Of a stretch of 64,000 nt of DNA, positions 19,849 to 28,583 are shown piece after piece (positions within the stretch are counted from its first letter, which is position 1; every line of letters begins with the position of its first letter). The stretch is from NCBI GenBank assembly GCA_958295725.1, contig OY282368.1, positions 1 to 64,000 of the forward strand, read 5' to 3'. A program made the translations under genes and the position numbers. This DNA is from an uncultured Alphaproteobacteria bacterium (GTDB lineage: Bacteria; Pseudomonadota; Alphaproteobacteria; UBA2966). The notes beneath the pieces were generated by a model. It ran no database searches. It was not told the origin of the DNA and saw only the letters and a list, made by a program, of their open reading frames with translations.

Positions 19849-19865
19849 GGGGGGGGGGGGGGGGG
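19849..19865. repeat. G17 homopolymer tract upstream of the autotransporter
   Basis: Seventeen consecutive G on the plus strand (C on the minus strand) in the 416-base gap between the autotransporter (minus) and thiE (plus). The tract is 126 bases upstream of the autotransporter start used here. Minus-strand frames run open through it into the N-terminal coding region, so the tract could lie in the 5' leader or in an upstream start region. Tracts of this length slip at high frequency, and in other bacteria they drive phase variation of surface proteins. Confidence 0.9.
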
Positions 19866-20105
19866 TAAAACGCGCCGCGCGGAGCCGTGGACGCACGCCC
19901 GGAGCGGTTCCGGAAAACCGGGACCCCTCCGGGGACGTTCCGTACGCCGCCTTTCGCCGTGAGGTTGCCACGAATGTCGGACATCGGCTCCTCACCCATC
20001 CCGTCGACAGCCCGTGTCATTGTAACACGGAGTGCCCGGCGGACAATTCCACTTGCCGGCGACACCGCGGAAACTCATGGGAGCTCCGGGCGCCGCGGGC
20101 GACCT

Positions 20106-20136
20106 GACAGTCGCGCGGGCACGGCGGTAGACTGTC
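20106..20136. promoter_or_regulatory. Inverted repeat just upstream of thiE
   Basis: GACAGTC at 20106-20112 is answered by GACTGTC at 20130-20136, a 7-base perfect inverted repeat with a 17-base loop that ends three bases before the thiE start codon. The only purine-rich ribosome-site candidate (GGCGGTAG) lies in the loop and right arm. It could be a hairpin affecting initiation or a repressor site. I see no TPP riboswitch consensus. Confidence 0.4.
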
Positions 20137-20139
20137 GCG

Positions 20140-20814
20140 ATGTCCTCGACCGGATGCCGCCTCTACCTCGTCTCGCCGCCCGAGATCGACGCCCCGCGTT
20201 TCTCCGGGCAACTCGAGGCCGCGTTCGACGGCGGCGACGTCGCCTGCCTCCAGTTGCGGTTGAAGGACTGCGACGACGCGCGGATCCTGCGCGCGGCGGA
20301 ACTGCTGGCGCCCGTCTGCAATCGGCGCGACGTCCCGTTGCTCATCAACGACCGCCCGGACCTCGCCGCCATCGGCGACTCGGACGGCGCGCATATCGGA
20401 CAGGAAGACGCGACCTTCGAGGAGGCCCGGCGGCTTCTGGGGCCGGACAAGGTCATCGGCGTGACGTGCCACGACTCGCGCGACCTCGCCATCGCGGCCG
20501 TGGAGAACGGGGCCGATTACGTGGCGTTCGGCGCGTTCCACCGGACCGGCACGAAGTCCGCCGGGACGCGGGCGACGCCGGATATCCTGGAATGGGCCGC
20601 GGACATCCTGCCGGTCCCGACCGTCGCCATCGGCGGGATCACGCCGTCGAATTGTCCTCCGCTGGTTCGGGCGGGCGCGAATTTTCTGGCCGTCGTCTCG
20701 GCCGTGTGGGACCATGAACATGGACCGGCCGCCGCGGTCCGCGCCTTCAACGACGCCATCGCGCGCACGCTGGAGCGGGGTCCCGACGGGTTCGGGGGCG
20801 GTCCACCCGATTGA
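20140..20814 (+). CDS. thiE: Thiamine phosphate synthase
   Basis: TIM-barrel enzyme that joins hydroxymethylpyrimidine pyrophosphate and thiazole phosphate. The 224-residue product shows the family elements in order: LQLRLKD, LINDRPDLA, GAHIGQEDATFEEAR, IGVTCHDSRDLA, GADYVAFGAFHRTGTKS and VAIGGITPSN. No other thiamine gene is adjacent. It is followed 97 bases later by efp on the same strand. An inverted repeat lies just before its start codon. Confidence 0.92.
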   Translation: MSSTGCRLYLVSPPEIDAPRFSGQLEAAFDGGDVACLQLRLKDCDDARILRAAELLAPVCNRRDVPLLINDRPDLAAIGDSDGAHIGQEDATFEEARRLLGPDKVIGVTCHDSRDLAIAAVENGADYVAFGAFHRTGTKSAGTRATPDILEWAADILPVPTVAIGGITPSNCPPLVRAGANFLAVVSAVWDHEHGPAAAVRAFNDAIARTLERGPDGFGGGPPD

Positions 20815-20911
20815 ACGGGGGCGGTCGAGCTGTTAGGTTCCGCGCCGCCTCCGGGCGGGTCCGACCGGGGCCCGCCTTCGGACCGCGAACGAAGACCACG
20901 CGAACGGGACC

Positions 20912-21478
20912 ATGCGAATAAACGGCAACGCGATCCGGCCCGGAATGGTGATCGAGCACAACGGTGAATTGTGGGCCGCGGTCAAGATCCAGCATACGCA
21001 ACCGGGCAAGGGAGGCGCCTACCTCCAGGTCGAGTTGAAGAACCTGAAGAACGGATCGAAGCTCAACGAACGGTTCCGCTCTTCCGCGTCGGTCGAACGC
21101 GTCCGGCTCGATCAGAAAGAGCACCAGTTCCTGTACGCCGACGGCGAGACGCTCACGTTCATGGACACGGAGACCTACGACCAGACCCAGCTCCCTTCGG
21201 CCCTCGTCGGCGATCCCGCCGTGTTCCTGCAGGACGGCATGATCGTCACGATCGAGGGCCACGAGGGCACGCCCATCCGCGTCGCGCTTCCCGAGACCGT
21301 GACCATGGCGGTGACCGAGACCGAACCCACGGTCCGGGGGCAGACGGCGGCCGCCTCGTACAAGCCCGCCATTCTGGAAAACGGCGTGCGCACCCTGGTG
21401 CCCCCGTTCATCGAGGCCGGCGACCGCATCGTCGTCGACACGGCCGATGGAAGCTACGCCAGACGGGCCGAGACCTGA
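20912..21478 (+). CDS. efp: Translation elongation factor P
   Basis: Three-domain, tRNA-shaped factor that relieves ribosomes stalled on consecutive prolines. At 188 residues it has the normal length. PGKGGAY carries the residue that is modified in many bacteria, Lys33. The C-terminal OB domain ends with the typical [19 protein letters not shown]. It precedes the IMPase/SuhB-like gene by 27 bases, a frequent alphaproteobacterial pairing. Several proline-rich proteins in this window (TolA, the OmpA-like protein) would be natural clients. Confidence 0.95.
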   Translation: MRINGNAIRPGMVIEHNGELWAAVKIQHTQPGKGGAYLQVELKNLKNGSKLNERFRSSASVERVRLDQKEHQFLYADGETLTFMDTETYDQTQLPSALVGDPAVFLQDGMIVTIEGHEGTPIRVALPETVTMAVTETEPTVRGQTAAASYKPAILENGVRTLVPPFIEAGDRIVVDTADGSYARRAET

Positions 21479-21505
21479 GCCCCGTCCGGTAGAGGACAGC
21501 CACGC

Positions 21506-22312
21506 ATGGCGCTCCGATCCGCGTTGGTCAACGTCATGGCGGGCGCCGCCCGCAAGGCCGCGCGGACGCTCGTTCGCGATTTCGGCGAGGTCGAGCAGCT
21601 CCAGGTCTCGAGGAAAGGTCCCGCGGGGTTCGCCGCCGCCGCGGACGGGCGCGCGGAACGGATACTCCTCGCGGAGCTCGCATCGGCCCGCCCCCGTTAC
21701 GGAGCGCTCTCGGAGAAGTCGGGCGAGGTCCGGGGAGAAGACACGTCGAACCGCTGGATCGTGGCGTCCCTCGGCGGGAGGTTGAACTTCCTCCACGGAA
21801 TCCCGCATTTCTGTCTCGGCATCGCCCTCCAGCGCGACGGCGACATCTTCGTCGGCGTCACCTACGACCCCCTGCGCGACGAGATGTTCTGGGCGGAGAA
21901 GGGCGTCGGCGCGTACCTCAACAACAGTCGCCTGCGGGTCTCCGCCCGCGAGCGCCTGGAGACGGCGGTTCTGGCGACGGACGTTCACCCGCGGGGGCGA
22001 CCGGACCGTCGCGACTCCGTCGCGGAGCTCTCCGCCATGACGCCGAAAACCGCCGGGATTCGCCGCCTGGGGTCCGCGGCGCTCGATCTCGCCTATGTCG
22101 CCGCCGGCCGACTCGACGGGTTCTGGCAAAAGGAGCTTCGTCCCTGGGATCTGGCGTCCGGGATCGCGCTGGTCCGCGAGGCCGGAGGGCTCGTGGGGGA
22201 GACCGGCGGCGGAGACGACATGATGAACACCGGCGACATCGTCGCGGCGAACGACCGCCTGTTCGACGCCATCGGGGAAACGCTTCGAGACGCCGGGCGC
22301 GAAGAGCGGTGA
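21506..22312 (+). CDS. Inositol monophosphatase (SuhB) family protein lacking the catalytic metal motif
   Basis: By overall sequence this 268-residue protein is an IMPase of the alphaproteobacterial SuhB type: it keeps RDFGEVEQLQVSRKGPA, NFLHGIPHF, YDPLRDEMFWAEKG and RPWDLASG (Asp215). The diagnostic DPLDGT motif, whose two aspartates bind the catalytic metals, reads ASLGGR at residues 87-92. The EES motif is EKS at 70-72, and PADF is PAGF near 39-42. At least two metal ligands are therefore gone and the protein is unlikely to be an active phosphatase. In Escherichia coli SuhB also acts in rRNA antitermination without needing catalysis, so a structural role is a reasonable inference. Sited 27 bases after efp. 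Confidence 0.88.
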   Translation: MALRSALVNVMAGAARKAARTLVRDFGEVEQLQVSRKGPAGFAAAADGRAERILLAELASARPRYGALSEKSGEVRGEDTSNRWIVASLGGRLNFLHGIPHFCLGIALQRDGDIFVGVTYDPLRDEMFWAEKGVGAYLNNSRLRVSARERLETAVLATDVHPRGRPDRRDSVAELSAMTPKTAGIRRLGSAALDLAYVAAGRLDGFWQKELRPWDLASGIALVREAGGLVGETGGGDDMMNTGDIVAANDRLFDAIGETLRDAGREER

Positions 22313-22488
22313 CGGCGTCCCTCGCGGCGTCGGCGCGGCCGACGACGAAGCGCGGGAGCTCCCGTTGCCGGCCCCATGACCGACCCGTGGCCGGCCTGTT
22401 GTCGGGGCATACCTCCTGGGCTATTGTGCCTGATCGCCCGACGGGCGAGGGGGACGGCCGCAAAACACGAATGGAGTCTGAGCGGATC

Positions 22489-23406
22489 ATGCCGTTTTGC
22501 GCGTCGTCGCGGTGGGGCGCCTGCCGCGCGGAGCTTCGTCCCGCGGCCATCGTGCTGGGGACGCTGGCCTTTTCCTGGTGGCCGGCCGCGGAGGCCCTGG
22601 CCCAGTCGACGGTGATCGTCGGCGGCCGCGGAGGGCCCGCGGTGGAAGTGAATCTCGATGTCCTCGACCGGCTCCCGGAGACGGGCGGGCGGCGTCTCGC
22701 GCCGGGAGAGCGGCCGGCGGACGTCGTGCGGCTGCGCGCTCCGGGTTCCGGCGCGCGGAGCGCCGTCCTACGGGCGGCGCCGCGTCCGATCCCCGTACCC
22801 CGGCCCGGAACGGCGCGGGAGGCCGCCGGATCCATGCCCGCCGTCCCGTCACCGGCCCGAGCGGCGGTGCCCACGGTGCGATCGACGGCGCTTCCGCCGC
22901 CGGCCGCCAAGGCGCCCCCGCCGCCCGTCGCGAAGGCGCCTCCGTCCCCGCCCCCGCCCCCGCCGGTTACACGGGCGCCCCCGCCTCCGAAGGCGCGGCC
23001 CGCGCCGCCCCCGGCGCAAGCCCGTCGCGCGGAGCGCCCGGAGATCCCGGGGGAACAGGTCGCGGCGTTGCCCGGGATCCCGTTGCCGCCGGGTGGCGGG
23101 CCGATTCTTCGCGTCGACTTCGTCGGCGCGAGCACGCGGCTGACGCCGGACGCCGAACGGAGACTGACGTCCCTGGCCGCGACGATGACGGAGGGCGGCG
23201 GCCGCCTGCAACTGAAGGCCCATGCCGGCGGAACGGGCGAAACCCGGAGGTCGGCGCGGCGGCTCTCGTTGTCGCGCGCGCTCGAGGTGCGTTCGTTCCT
23301 CATCGAGCAGGGAATACGAAGCACGCGGATCGACGTTCGGGCGCTGGGGCGCCCGGAGGACGACGGGCCGTCCGAACGCGTCGACGTCGTCCTCCTGACC
23401 CGGTGA
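22489..23406 (+). CDS. OmpA-like protein with long proline-rich linker
   Basis: From ATG 22489 (GGAG site 12 bases upstream) the 305-residue product has a signal peptide ending ALA at residue 38 and a variable central part. A segment very rich in proline, alanine and lysine follows (about 140-190, several PPPP runs). The C-terminal OmpA-like domain (about 200-305) has LRVDFVGASTRLTPDAERRL and SRALEVRSFLIEQGI. The usual peptidoglycan-binding NxxLSxxRA segment is degenerate (RRLSLSRA). It precedes the MotA/MotB-like pair on the same strand. Likely periplasmic or outer-membrane attached; exact role unknown. A start at 22471 is possible. Confidence 0.8.
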   Translation: MPFCASSRWGACRAELRPAAIVLGTLAFSWWPAAEALAQSTVIVGGRGGPAVEVNLDVLDRLPETGGRRLAPGERPADVVRLRAPGSGARSAVLRAAPRPIPVPRPGTAREAAGSMPAVPSPARAAVPTVRSTALPPPAAKAPPPPVAKAPPSPPPPPPVTRAPPPPKARPAPPPAQARRAERPEIPGEQVAALPGIPLPPGGGPILRVDFVGASTRLTPDAERRLTSLAATMTEGGGRLQLKAHAGGTGETRRSARRLSLSRALEVRSFLIEQGIRSTRIDVRALGRPEDDGPSERVDVVLLTR

Positions 23407-23506
23407 CGGCGACCGGCTCCAGCGGCGGCGGACCGCAGGACCGCGGGCGGGCGGGCGGCGCTCCCGCCCGGATGCCGCTCCCGCGTACACGGCCACGGGT
23501 GTCCAC

Positions 23507-24646
23507 GTGACGCGTCCACGGAGCTTCCTGATACGGATGGGCCTGTTCGTCGTGGCCATCGGCGGGGTGGCGGCTCTCCTCGTCGAGCAGCTCGAACGCT
23601 CGTTCATGGCCAACCCCGGTCTCAACGGCCTGATTCTCGGCGTTTTGCTGTTCGGTATCGTTTACGTGTTCCGGCAGGTTCACGTTCTGGGACCCGAGGT
23701 CGAGTGGGCCGAACGCTTCCGCCACCGCGACGCCGGCGTGACGGTGCATCGACACCCGACCCTTCTGGCCCCGATGGCGACGATGCTCGGCGACCGGCCC
23801 GGCCAGCGCTGGCTGTCGACGTCGTCGATGCGCTCCCTGCTCGACGGCATCGCGGCGCGGCTCGACGAATCTCGGGAAACGGCCCGGTACCTGATCGGCC
23901 TGCTGATCTTTCTCGGCCTCCTGGGCACGTTCTGGGGCCTTCTCGAGACCGTGACGGCGGTCGGCGACACGATCCACGGCCTCACGGCGGACATGGACGA
24001 CCCCGCCGGCCTGTTCGAGGTGCTGAAGGCGGGCCTCGAGGCTCCGCTCTCCGGCATGGGGACGGCTTTCTCGTCGTCCCTGTTCGGTCTCGCCGGGTCC
24101 CTCGTCCTCGGGTTCCTGGAGCTCCAGGCGGGCCAGGCGCAAACCCGTTTCTACAACGAGCTGGAGGAATGGCTTTCCAGCATCACCCGGCTCTCCTCGG
24201 GCATCGGCGTGGGCGACGGCGAATCCGTGCCGGCGTACGTGAGCGCGCTGCTGGAGCAGACGGCCGAAAGCCTCGACACGCTCCAGCGCACGATCTCCCG
24301 CAGCGCGGACAGCGGCGCGTCGGCGAACGCCACCCTGCTGTCCCTGTCCGACCGGCTGGCGACGCTCACCGATCAGATGAAATCGGAACAGGATCTCATG
24401 ATCAGGCTCGCCGAGAACCAGATCGAAATGCGACCGGTCCTGGAACGGTTGGCGGAGGCGGCATCGGCGGAAACGACGATCTCCCTGGACGAGGCGAGCC
24501 GCGCGCATCTGCGCAACATCGATGTCTACGTCAAGCGCCTCCTCGAGGAGTCCGGTCCCGCCCGCGACCACCTCATTCAGGAGTTCCGCGGCGAGATAAA
24601 GCTGCTCGCCCGGACGATGGCGGCGCTCGGGCGCGACTCGCGCTAA
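23507..24646 (+). CDS. MotA/TolQ/ExbB-family membrane protein
   Basis: Four predicted membrane helices (about 9-26, 38-56, 127-148, 186-206) with the channel-forming signature LIGLLIFLGLLGTFWGLLET followed by GMGTAFSSSLFGLAGSLVLGF. A cytoplasmic C-terminal extension of about 170 residues is largely helical. Together with the MotB-like gene 18 bases downstream it should form a proton-driven motor complex of the MotAB/ExbBD type. Flagellar genes are absent from the window, so it is not assigned to the flagellum. Pairs of this architecture are widespread in Alphaproteobacteria without an established function. Confidence 0.85.
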   Translation: MTRPRSFLIRMGLFVVAIGGVAALLVEQLERSFMANPGLNGLILGVLLFGIVYVFRQVHVLGPEVEWAERFRHRDAGVTVHRHPTLLAPMATMLGDRPGQRWLSTSSMRSLLDGIAARLDESRETARYLIGLLIFLGLLGTFWGLLETVTAVGDTIHGLTADMDDPAGLFEVLKAGLEAPLSGMGTAFSSSLFGLAGSLVLGFLELQAGQAQTRFYNELEEWLSSITRLSSGIGVGDGESVPAYVSALLEQTAESLDTLQRTISRSADSGASANATLLSLSDRLATLTDQMKSEQDLMIRLAENQIEMRPVLERLAEAASAETTISLDEASRAHLRNIDVYVKRLLEESGPARDHLIQEFRGEIKLLARTMAALGRDSR

Positions 24647-24664
24647 AGGCGAAGGAGCGACGCT

Positions 24665-25969
24665 GTGCCCGCGCTCTCCGGTCGCGGAAGAATACGGCGC
24701 AACGACAACATCTGGCCGGGGTTCGTCGACGCCCTCACGACCCTGCTGCTGGTCATCATCTTCGTTCTCGCCGTCTTCATGATCACCCATTTTTTCCTCA
24801 GTCAGGCCCTGTCGGGGCGGGATCAGGCGCTCGAGAGACTGAACCGCCAGCTCGCGGAGATCGCCGAACTGCTCGCCCTCGAACGCCGGACCAACGAGGA
24901 TCTGCGCCTCGACGTCGCCCAGTTGTCGGCCTCGTTGCAGGAAACGACGCGCGACCGCGACCGGCTCGCCCTCGATCTGGAAGAGACGGAATCCAGGCTG
25001 GCGGCCGCCGCCGAGACGATCGCCGCGGACCGCGAAACCATCGAGGCGCGGCTCGGCGAGATCGAGCGTCTGAAACGGGACATCGCCGCGCTCACGTCCG
25101 TGCGGGACGATCTGGAGCGGCGGGTGGGCGAGCTCGCCAGGGCCCTGGAGGACTCCGGATCGCTCTCCGCCCGGCTTCGCGACGAGAGCAAGGCGCTCGA
25201 GGCGCGCCTCGCCGACGAACGGGAACGCACCCTGCTGGCCCAGAAGGAACTGGAAGACCGCGAGCTCCGGCTCGCCGAGCTCCGGCGCCTGTACGACGAG
25301 AGCAGCGACTCCTTGAGCCGGGAGAAAGATCTGTCCGCCGGGGCCCGGGCCCGGGTCGCGCTCCTGAATCAACAGCTCGATGCCGTGCGCCGGCAACTGG
25401 CGCGTCTCAACGCCGCCCTGGAGGCGGCCGAGGCGAAGGACAGGGAGCAGAAGGCCATGATCGCCGACCTCGGGAAGCGGCTCAACGTGGCGCTGGCCCG
25501 GAAGGTCGAGGAACTCTCCCGCTACCGGTCGGAGTTCTTCGGACGTCTGCGCGAGGTGTTGGGGGAGAGGCCGGATATCCGCGTGGTCGGCGACCGGTTC
25601 GTCTTCCAGTCCGAGGTCCTGTTCGGATCGGGCTCGGCGGAGATCGGCGGCAATGGACGGCGGCAGCTCGCCCGGCTCGCGGCGACCCTGCTGGAGATCG
25701 CGGAATCGATACCGCCGGATATCTCCTGGGTGCTGCGCGTCGACGGCCACACCGACGTCCTCCCGATCTCCACCCCCAGATTCCCCTCGAACTGGGAACT
25801 TTCCACGGCTCGGGCCGTGTCCGTGGTCAAGTTCCTCGTCGAGCGCGGGGTGCCTCCGGAGCGTCTGGCGGCGGCGGGTTTCGGCGAGTTCCGGCCCCTG
25901 GACCCGCGCGCCGACGAGATCGGCCATCGCCGCAACCGGCGCATCGAGCTGAAACTGACCGAGCGGTAA
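24665..25969 (+). CDS. MotB/OmpA-like peptidoglycan-binding protein with long coiled coil
   Basis: GTG start with an AAGGAG site; 434 residues. One membrane helix (about 18-42) contains WPGFVDALTTLLLVIIF, with Asp22 in the place of the proton-binding aspartate of MotB. A coiled coil of about 240 residues follows (for example RLKRDIAALTSVRDDLERR), much longer than the spacer in flagellar MotB. The C-terminal OmpA domain (about 305-434) has the ligand-binding RVDGHTDVLPI and NWELSTARAVSVVKFL segments. It probably pairs with the preceding MotA-like protein as a trans-envelope motor anchored to peptidoglycan. Confidence 0.88.
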   Translation: MPALSGRGRIRRNDNIWPGFVDALTTLLLVIIFVLAVFMITHFFLSQALSGRDQALERLNRQLAEIAELLALERRTNEDLRLDVAQLSASLQETTRDRDRLALDLEETESRLAAAAETIAADRETIEARLGEIERLKRDIAALTSVRDDLERRVGELARALEDSGSLSARLRDESKALEARLADERERTLLAQKELEDRELRLAELRRLYDESSDSLSREKDLSAGARARVALLNQQLDAVRRQLARLNAALEAAEAKDREQKAMIADLGKRLNVALARKVEELSRYRSEFFGRLREVLGERPDIRVVGDRFVFQSEVLFGSGSAEIGGNGRRQLARLAATLLEIAESIPPDISWVLRVDGHTDVLPISTPRFPSNWELSTARAVSVVKFLVERGVPPERLAAAGFGEFRPLDPRADEIGHRRNRRIELKLTER

Positions 25970-26001
25970 CGCCGGAACCGCGCGGGGCGGAGCGCGGGTT
26001 G

Positions 26002-27798
26002 TTACGCCGCCGCGCCCGCGCCCTTCGGCGCGTCGAACTGCAGCTCGGCCAGTCGCGCATACAGCCCGCCCTCCGCCATCAACTCCGCGTGGGTCCCGCT
26101 GGCCACGACGTCGCCGGCGTCCATCACGGCGATCCGGTCGGCCTTCGACGCGGTCGCCAGGCGATGGGCGATGACGATCGTCGTTCTGCCGTCCATGAGC
26201 GTCCGCAGCGCCTGCTGGACCAGACGTTCGTTCTCCGCGTCGAGCGCGCTGGTCGCCTCGTCGAGCAGGAGTATCGCGGGATCGCGCAGGATCGCGCGGG
26301 CGATGGAGATCCTCTGGCGCTGGCCGCCCGACAGCTGGGCGCCGCGCTCGCCCAGGAAGGTCCCGTATCCGTCCGGCAGCCGTTCGACGAACCCGGACGC
26401 GGCGGCGGCGGCGGCGGCGGCGCGGACTTCCTCGTCGGTCGCCTCGGGGCGGCCGTAGCGGATGTTGCTCCAGACGTCGTCGGCGAAGATGACCGGGTCC
26501 TGGGGCACGAGGCCGATGCGCCGGCGCGCGTCTTCGGGTCTCGCGTCCCTGAGGTCCACGCCGTCGATGGAGACCCGCCCCGACTCCGGGTCGTAGAACC
26601 GGAGAAGAAGCTGAAACACGGTCGTCTTTCCCGCGCCCGAGGGGCCGACGAGCGCGAGCCGCTCGCCCGGCGAGACCGACAGGGAGTACGAGTCCAGCGC
26701 CCGGACCTCGGGCCGGGTCGGGTAGCGGAAGGTGACGCGGTCGAAGCGGATCGCGCCGCGCGTGGGTCGGGGCAGGGCGACCGGCGACTCCGGGGCGGAT
26801 ATCGCGGGCTTCGTCGCCAGCAGTTCCATCAGGCGCTCGGTCGCCCCGGCGGCGCGCTGAAGGTCGCCGTACACCTCCGACAACGAGCCGACGGAACCGG
26901 CCACCATGACCGCGTAGAAGACGAACGCGGCGAGCTGGCCGCCGGTCATGGCGCCCGAGATCACGTCGCGCGCGCCGATCCACAGGACGACGTCGACCGC
27001 GCCGAACACGAGCAGGATGACGACGCCGGTGAGCAGGGCGCGGGATCTGATCTGGAGAAGGGCCGTCTCGTGGGCGGCCTCGACGATCCCGCCGAACCTC
27101 CGGCGGCTGGCGTCCTCGCGGCCGAACGCCTGCACCGTCCGCGCCGCGTCGAGGGACTCACCGGCGAACGCGCCGACGTCCGCCAGCCTGTCCTGGCTTT
27201 CGCGGGAAAGCCGCCGGACACGGCGGCCGAACGCGAACACGGGCAATACGACCAGGAGGACGATCAGGAAGACGAGCCCCGTCAACTTGGGGCTGCTGAT
27301 GACGAGCAGGATCGATCCGCCGGCGAAGATCAACGTGTTGCGCAGGGCCACGGACGCGGTCGACCCCACGACGGACTGGATGAGCGTGGTGTCCGTCGTC
27401 AGCCGGGAGAGGATCTCTCCCGTGCGCGTCGACTCGAAGAACTCGGGGCTGAGGCCGATGACGTGCGCGTAGACCTCGCGGCGCATGTCCGCGACGACCC
27501 GTTCGCCCAAGGACGCCACGGCGTAGTACCGGCCATAGGTCGCCACGGCGAGCAGGGCGACGATCCCGAGCAGCGCGAGGAAGTACTGGTCGAGTATCGC
27601 GCCGTCGGCGCCGAACCCGAAATCGACGACGCGACGAAGCGCCTGACCGATCGCGAGGACGGCCCCGGCGGCGGCGGCGAGGCAGACCAGCGCCGAGACG
27701 GCGCGCGGAAGGTAGGGCCGAAGGAACCCGGCGACGTGCCGGAGCGGCCCGATATTGTCGCCTTTCGGCCTGTCTTCGATGGACGGGTTTCTGCTCAC
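26002..27798 (-). CDS. ABC exporter, fused permease and ATPase
   Basis: Half-transporter of the multidrug/lipid exporter type. GTG start at 27798 gives 598 residues, the usual length; upstream in-frame codons have no family match. Six membrane helices span roughly 25-310, with GEILSRLTTDTTLIQSVVG after the second. The ATPase domain has Walker A GPSGAGKTT near 390, the Q-loop VPQDPVIFA, the signature LSGGQRQRISIARAI, Walker B ILLLDEATSALD and the switch histidine IAHRLAT. Substrate cannot be predicted. It is convergent with the MotB-like gene and divergent from the carboxylase operon. Confidence 0.93.
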   Translation of the reverse strand: MSRNPSIEDRPKGDNIGPLRHVAGFLRPYLPRAVSALVCLAAAAGAVLAIGQALRRVVDFGFGADGAILDQYFLALLGIVALLAVATYGRYYAVASLGERVVADMRREVYAHVIGLSPEFFESTRTGEILSRLTTDTTLIQSVVGSTASVALRNTLIFAGGSILLVISSPKLTGLVFLIVLLVVLPVFAFGRRVRRLSRESQDRLADVGAFAGESLDAARTVQAFGREDASRRRFGGIVEAAHETALLQIRSRALLTGVVILLVFGAVDVVLWIGARDVISGAMTGGQLAAFVFYAVMVAGSVGSLSEVYGDLQRAAGATERLMELLATKPAISAPESPVALPRPTRGAIRFDRVTFRYPTRPEVRALDSYSLSVSPGERLALVGPSGAGKTTVFQLLLRFYDPESGRVSIDGVDLRDARPEDARRRIGLVPQDPVIFADDVWSNIRYGRPEATDEEVRAAAAAAAASGFVERLPDGYGTFLGERGAQLSGGQRQRISIARAILRDPAILLLDEATSALDAENERLVQQALRTLMDGRTTIVIAHRLATASKADRIAVMDAGDVVASGTHAELMAEGGLYARLAELQFDAPKGAGAAA

Positions 27799-28074
27799 GC
27801 CGTGATCCCGAGGATTTCCGGACTCCCGCGGACGATGGAGGCCGGCGGCGCCCCCAGGGCCGTGGACCCCGATGGAGACCGCGGACCTTAATATCTTACC
27901 CGCCTGTCCGTAAGCCTCGTCCGGCGACGGGAATTCCGCGCGCCGGTCAATTTGACTCGTATTCCCGGATATGTTCCATAAGTCCGCGCGCGTCGGGCGT
28001 CGCCGCCGCTCGCGCCCCTCGCGCGAGGAGGCGGACCGGCCCCGCGGGTGAAGGAACGGACAGGGGGCTCTGCG

Positions 28075-28563
28075 GTGTCGCTCACCTACGAAGACGTCCA
28101 GGAAATTCTCAAGATCATCGACCAGTCGTCGACCAGGGAGCTCCATATCGAGGTCGACGACTTCAAGCTGATCGTCCGCAAGTACGACGCCGACGGCTCC
28201 CCGGCGACCGCGATGCCGGCCGCGACACCCGCCGCGCCGCCCGAACCTTCGGCGGCGAGTCCCGCGCCGGCGGCCGTGGCGGCGGAATCCGCGGCGGCCG
28301 ACTCCGCCCCGCCGAGCGATACCGCCGTGGCGCTCGAGTCCCCGTTGTCCGGCACCTTCTATCGGGCGCCGGCGCCGGGCGCCGACCCGTTCGTCGAGGA
28401 GGGCGACGAGGTAAGGCGCGGCGACACCGTCTGCATCCTCGACGTGATGAAGGTGATGAACACGCTGAAGGCGCCCTGCGACGGCGTGGTGGCGCGCATT
28501 CCCGTCGAGAACGCGGAAGCGGTGGGCGCGGGCCGGCCCGTCATGTGGTTCGAGCCCCGCTGA
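28075..28563 (+). CDS. Biotin carboxyl carrier protein (AccB type)
   Basis: The swinging-arm subunit of a biotin-dependent carboxylase. From GTG 28075 (GGGG upstream) it has 162 residues: an N-terminal helical segment (SLTYEDVQEILKIID), an alanine/proline linker (about 42-85), and a biotinyl domain with SPLSGTFYRAPAPGADPFV and ILDVMKVMNTLKAP. The biotinylated lysine is Lys126. The motif is VMKVM rather than the usual AMKMM/AMKLM, a variation seen in some carriers. It is followed by the biotin carboxylase gene after 20 bases. Confidence 0.9.
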   Translation: MSLTYEDVQEILKIIDQSSTRELHIEVDDFKLIVRKYDADGSPATAMPAATPAAPPEPSAASPAPAAVAAESAAADSAPPSDTAVALESPLSGTFYRAPAPGADPFVEEGDEVRRGDTVCILDVMKVMNTLKAPCDGVVARIPVENAEAVGAGRPVMWFEPR

Positions 28564-28583
28564 TCGCCGCTCGCGCGAATCGG

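Noticed and set aside
23507..25969. Zorya-type ZorAB phage defence
   Set aside because: The MotA/MotB-like pair lacks adjacent zorC, zorD or zorE and sits in a conserved core neighbourhood.
23704..27891. Very long open plus-strand frame antisense to several genes
   Set aside because: It overlaps the MotA/MotB-like and ABC exporter genes in other frames and its translation is arginine/proline-rich with no family features; a by-product of high GC content.
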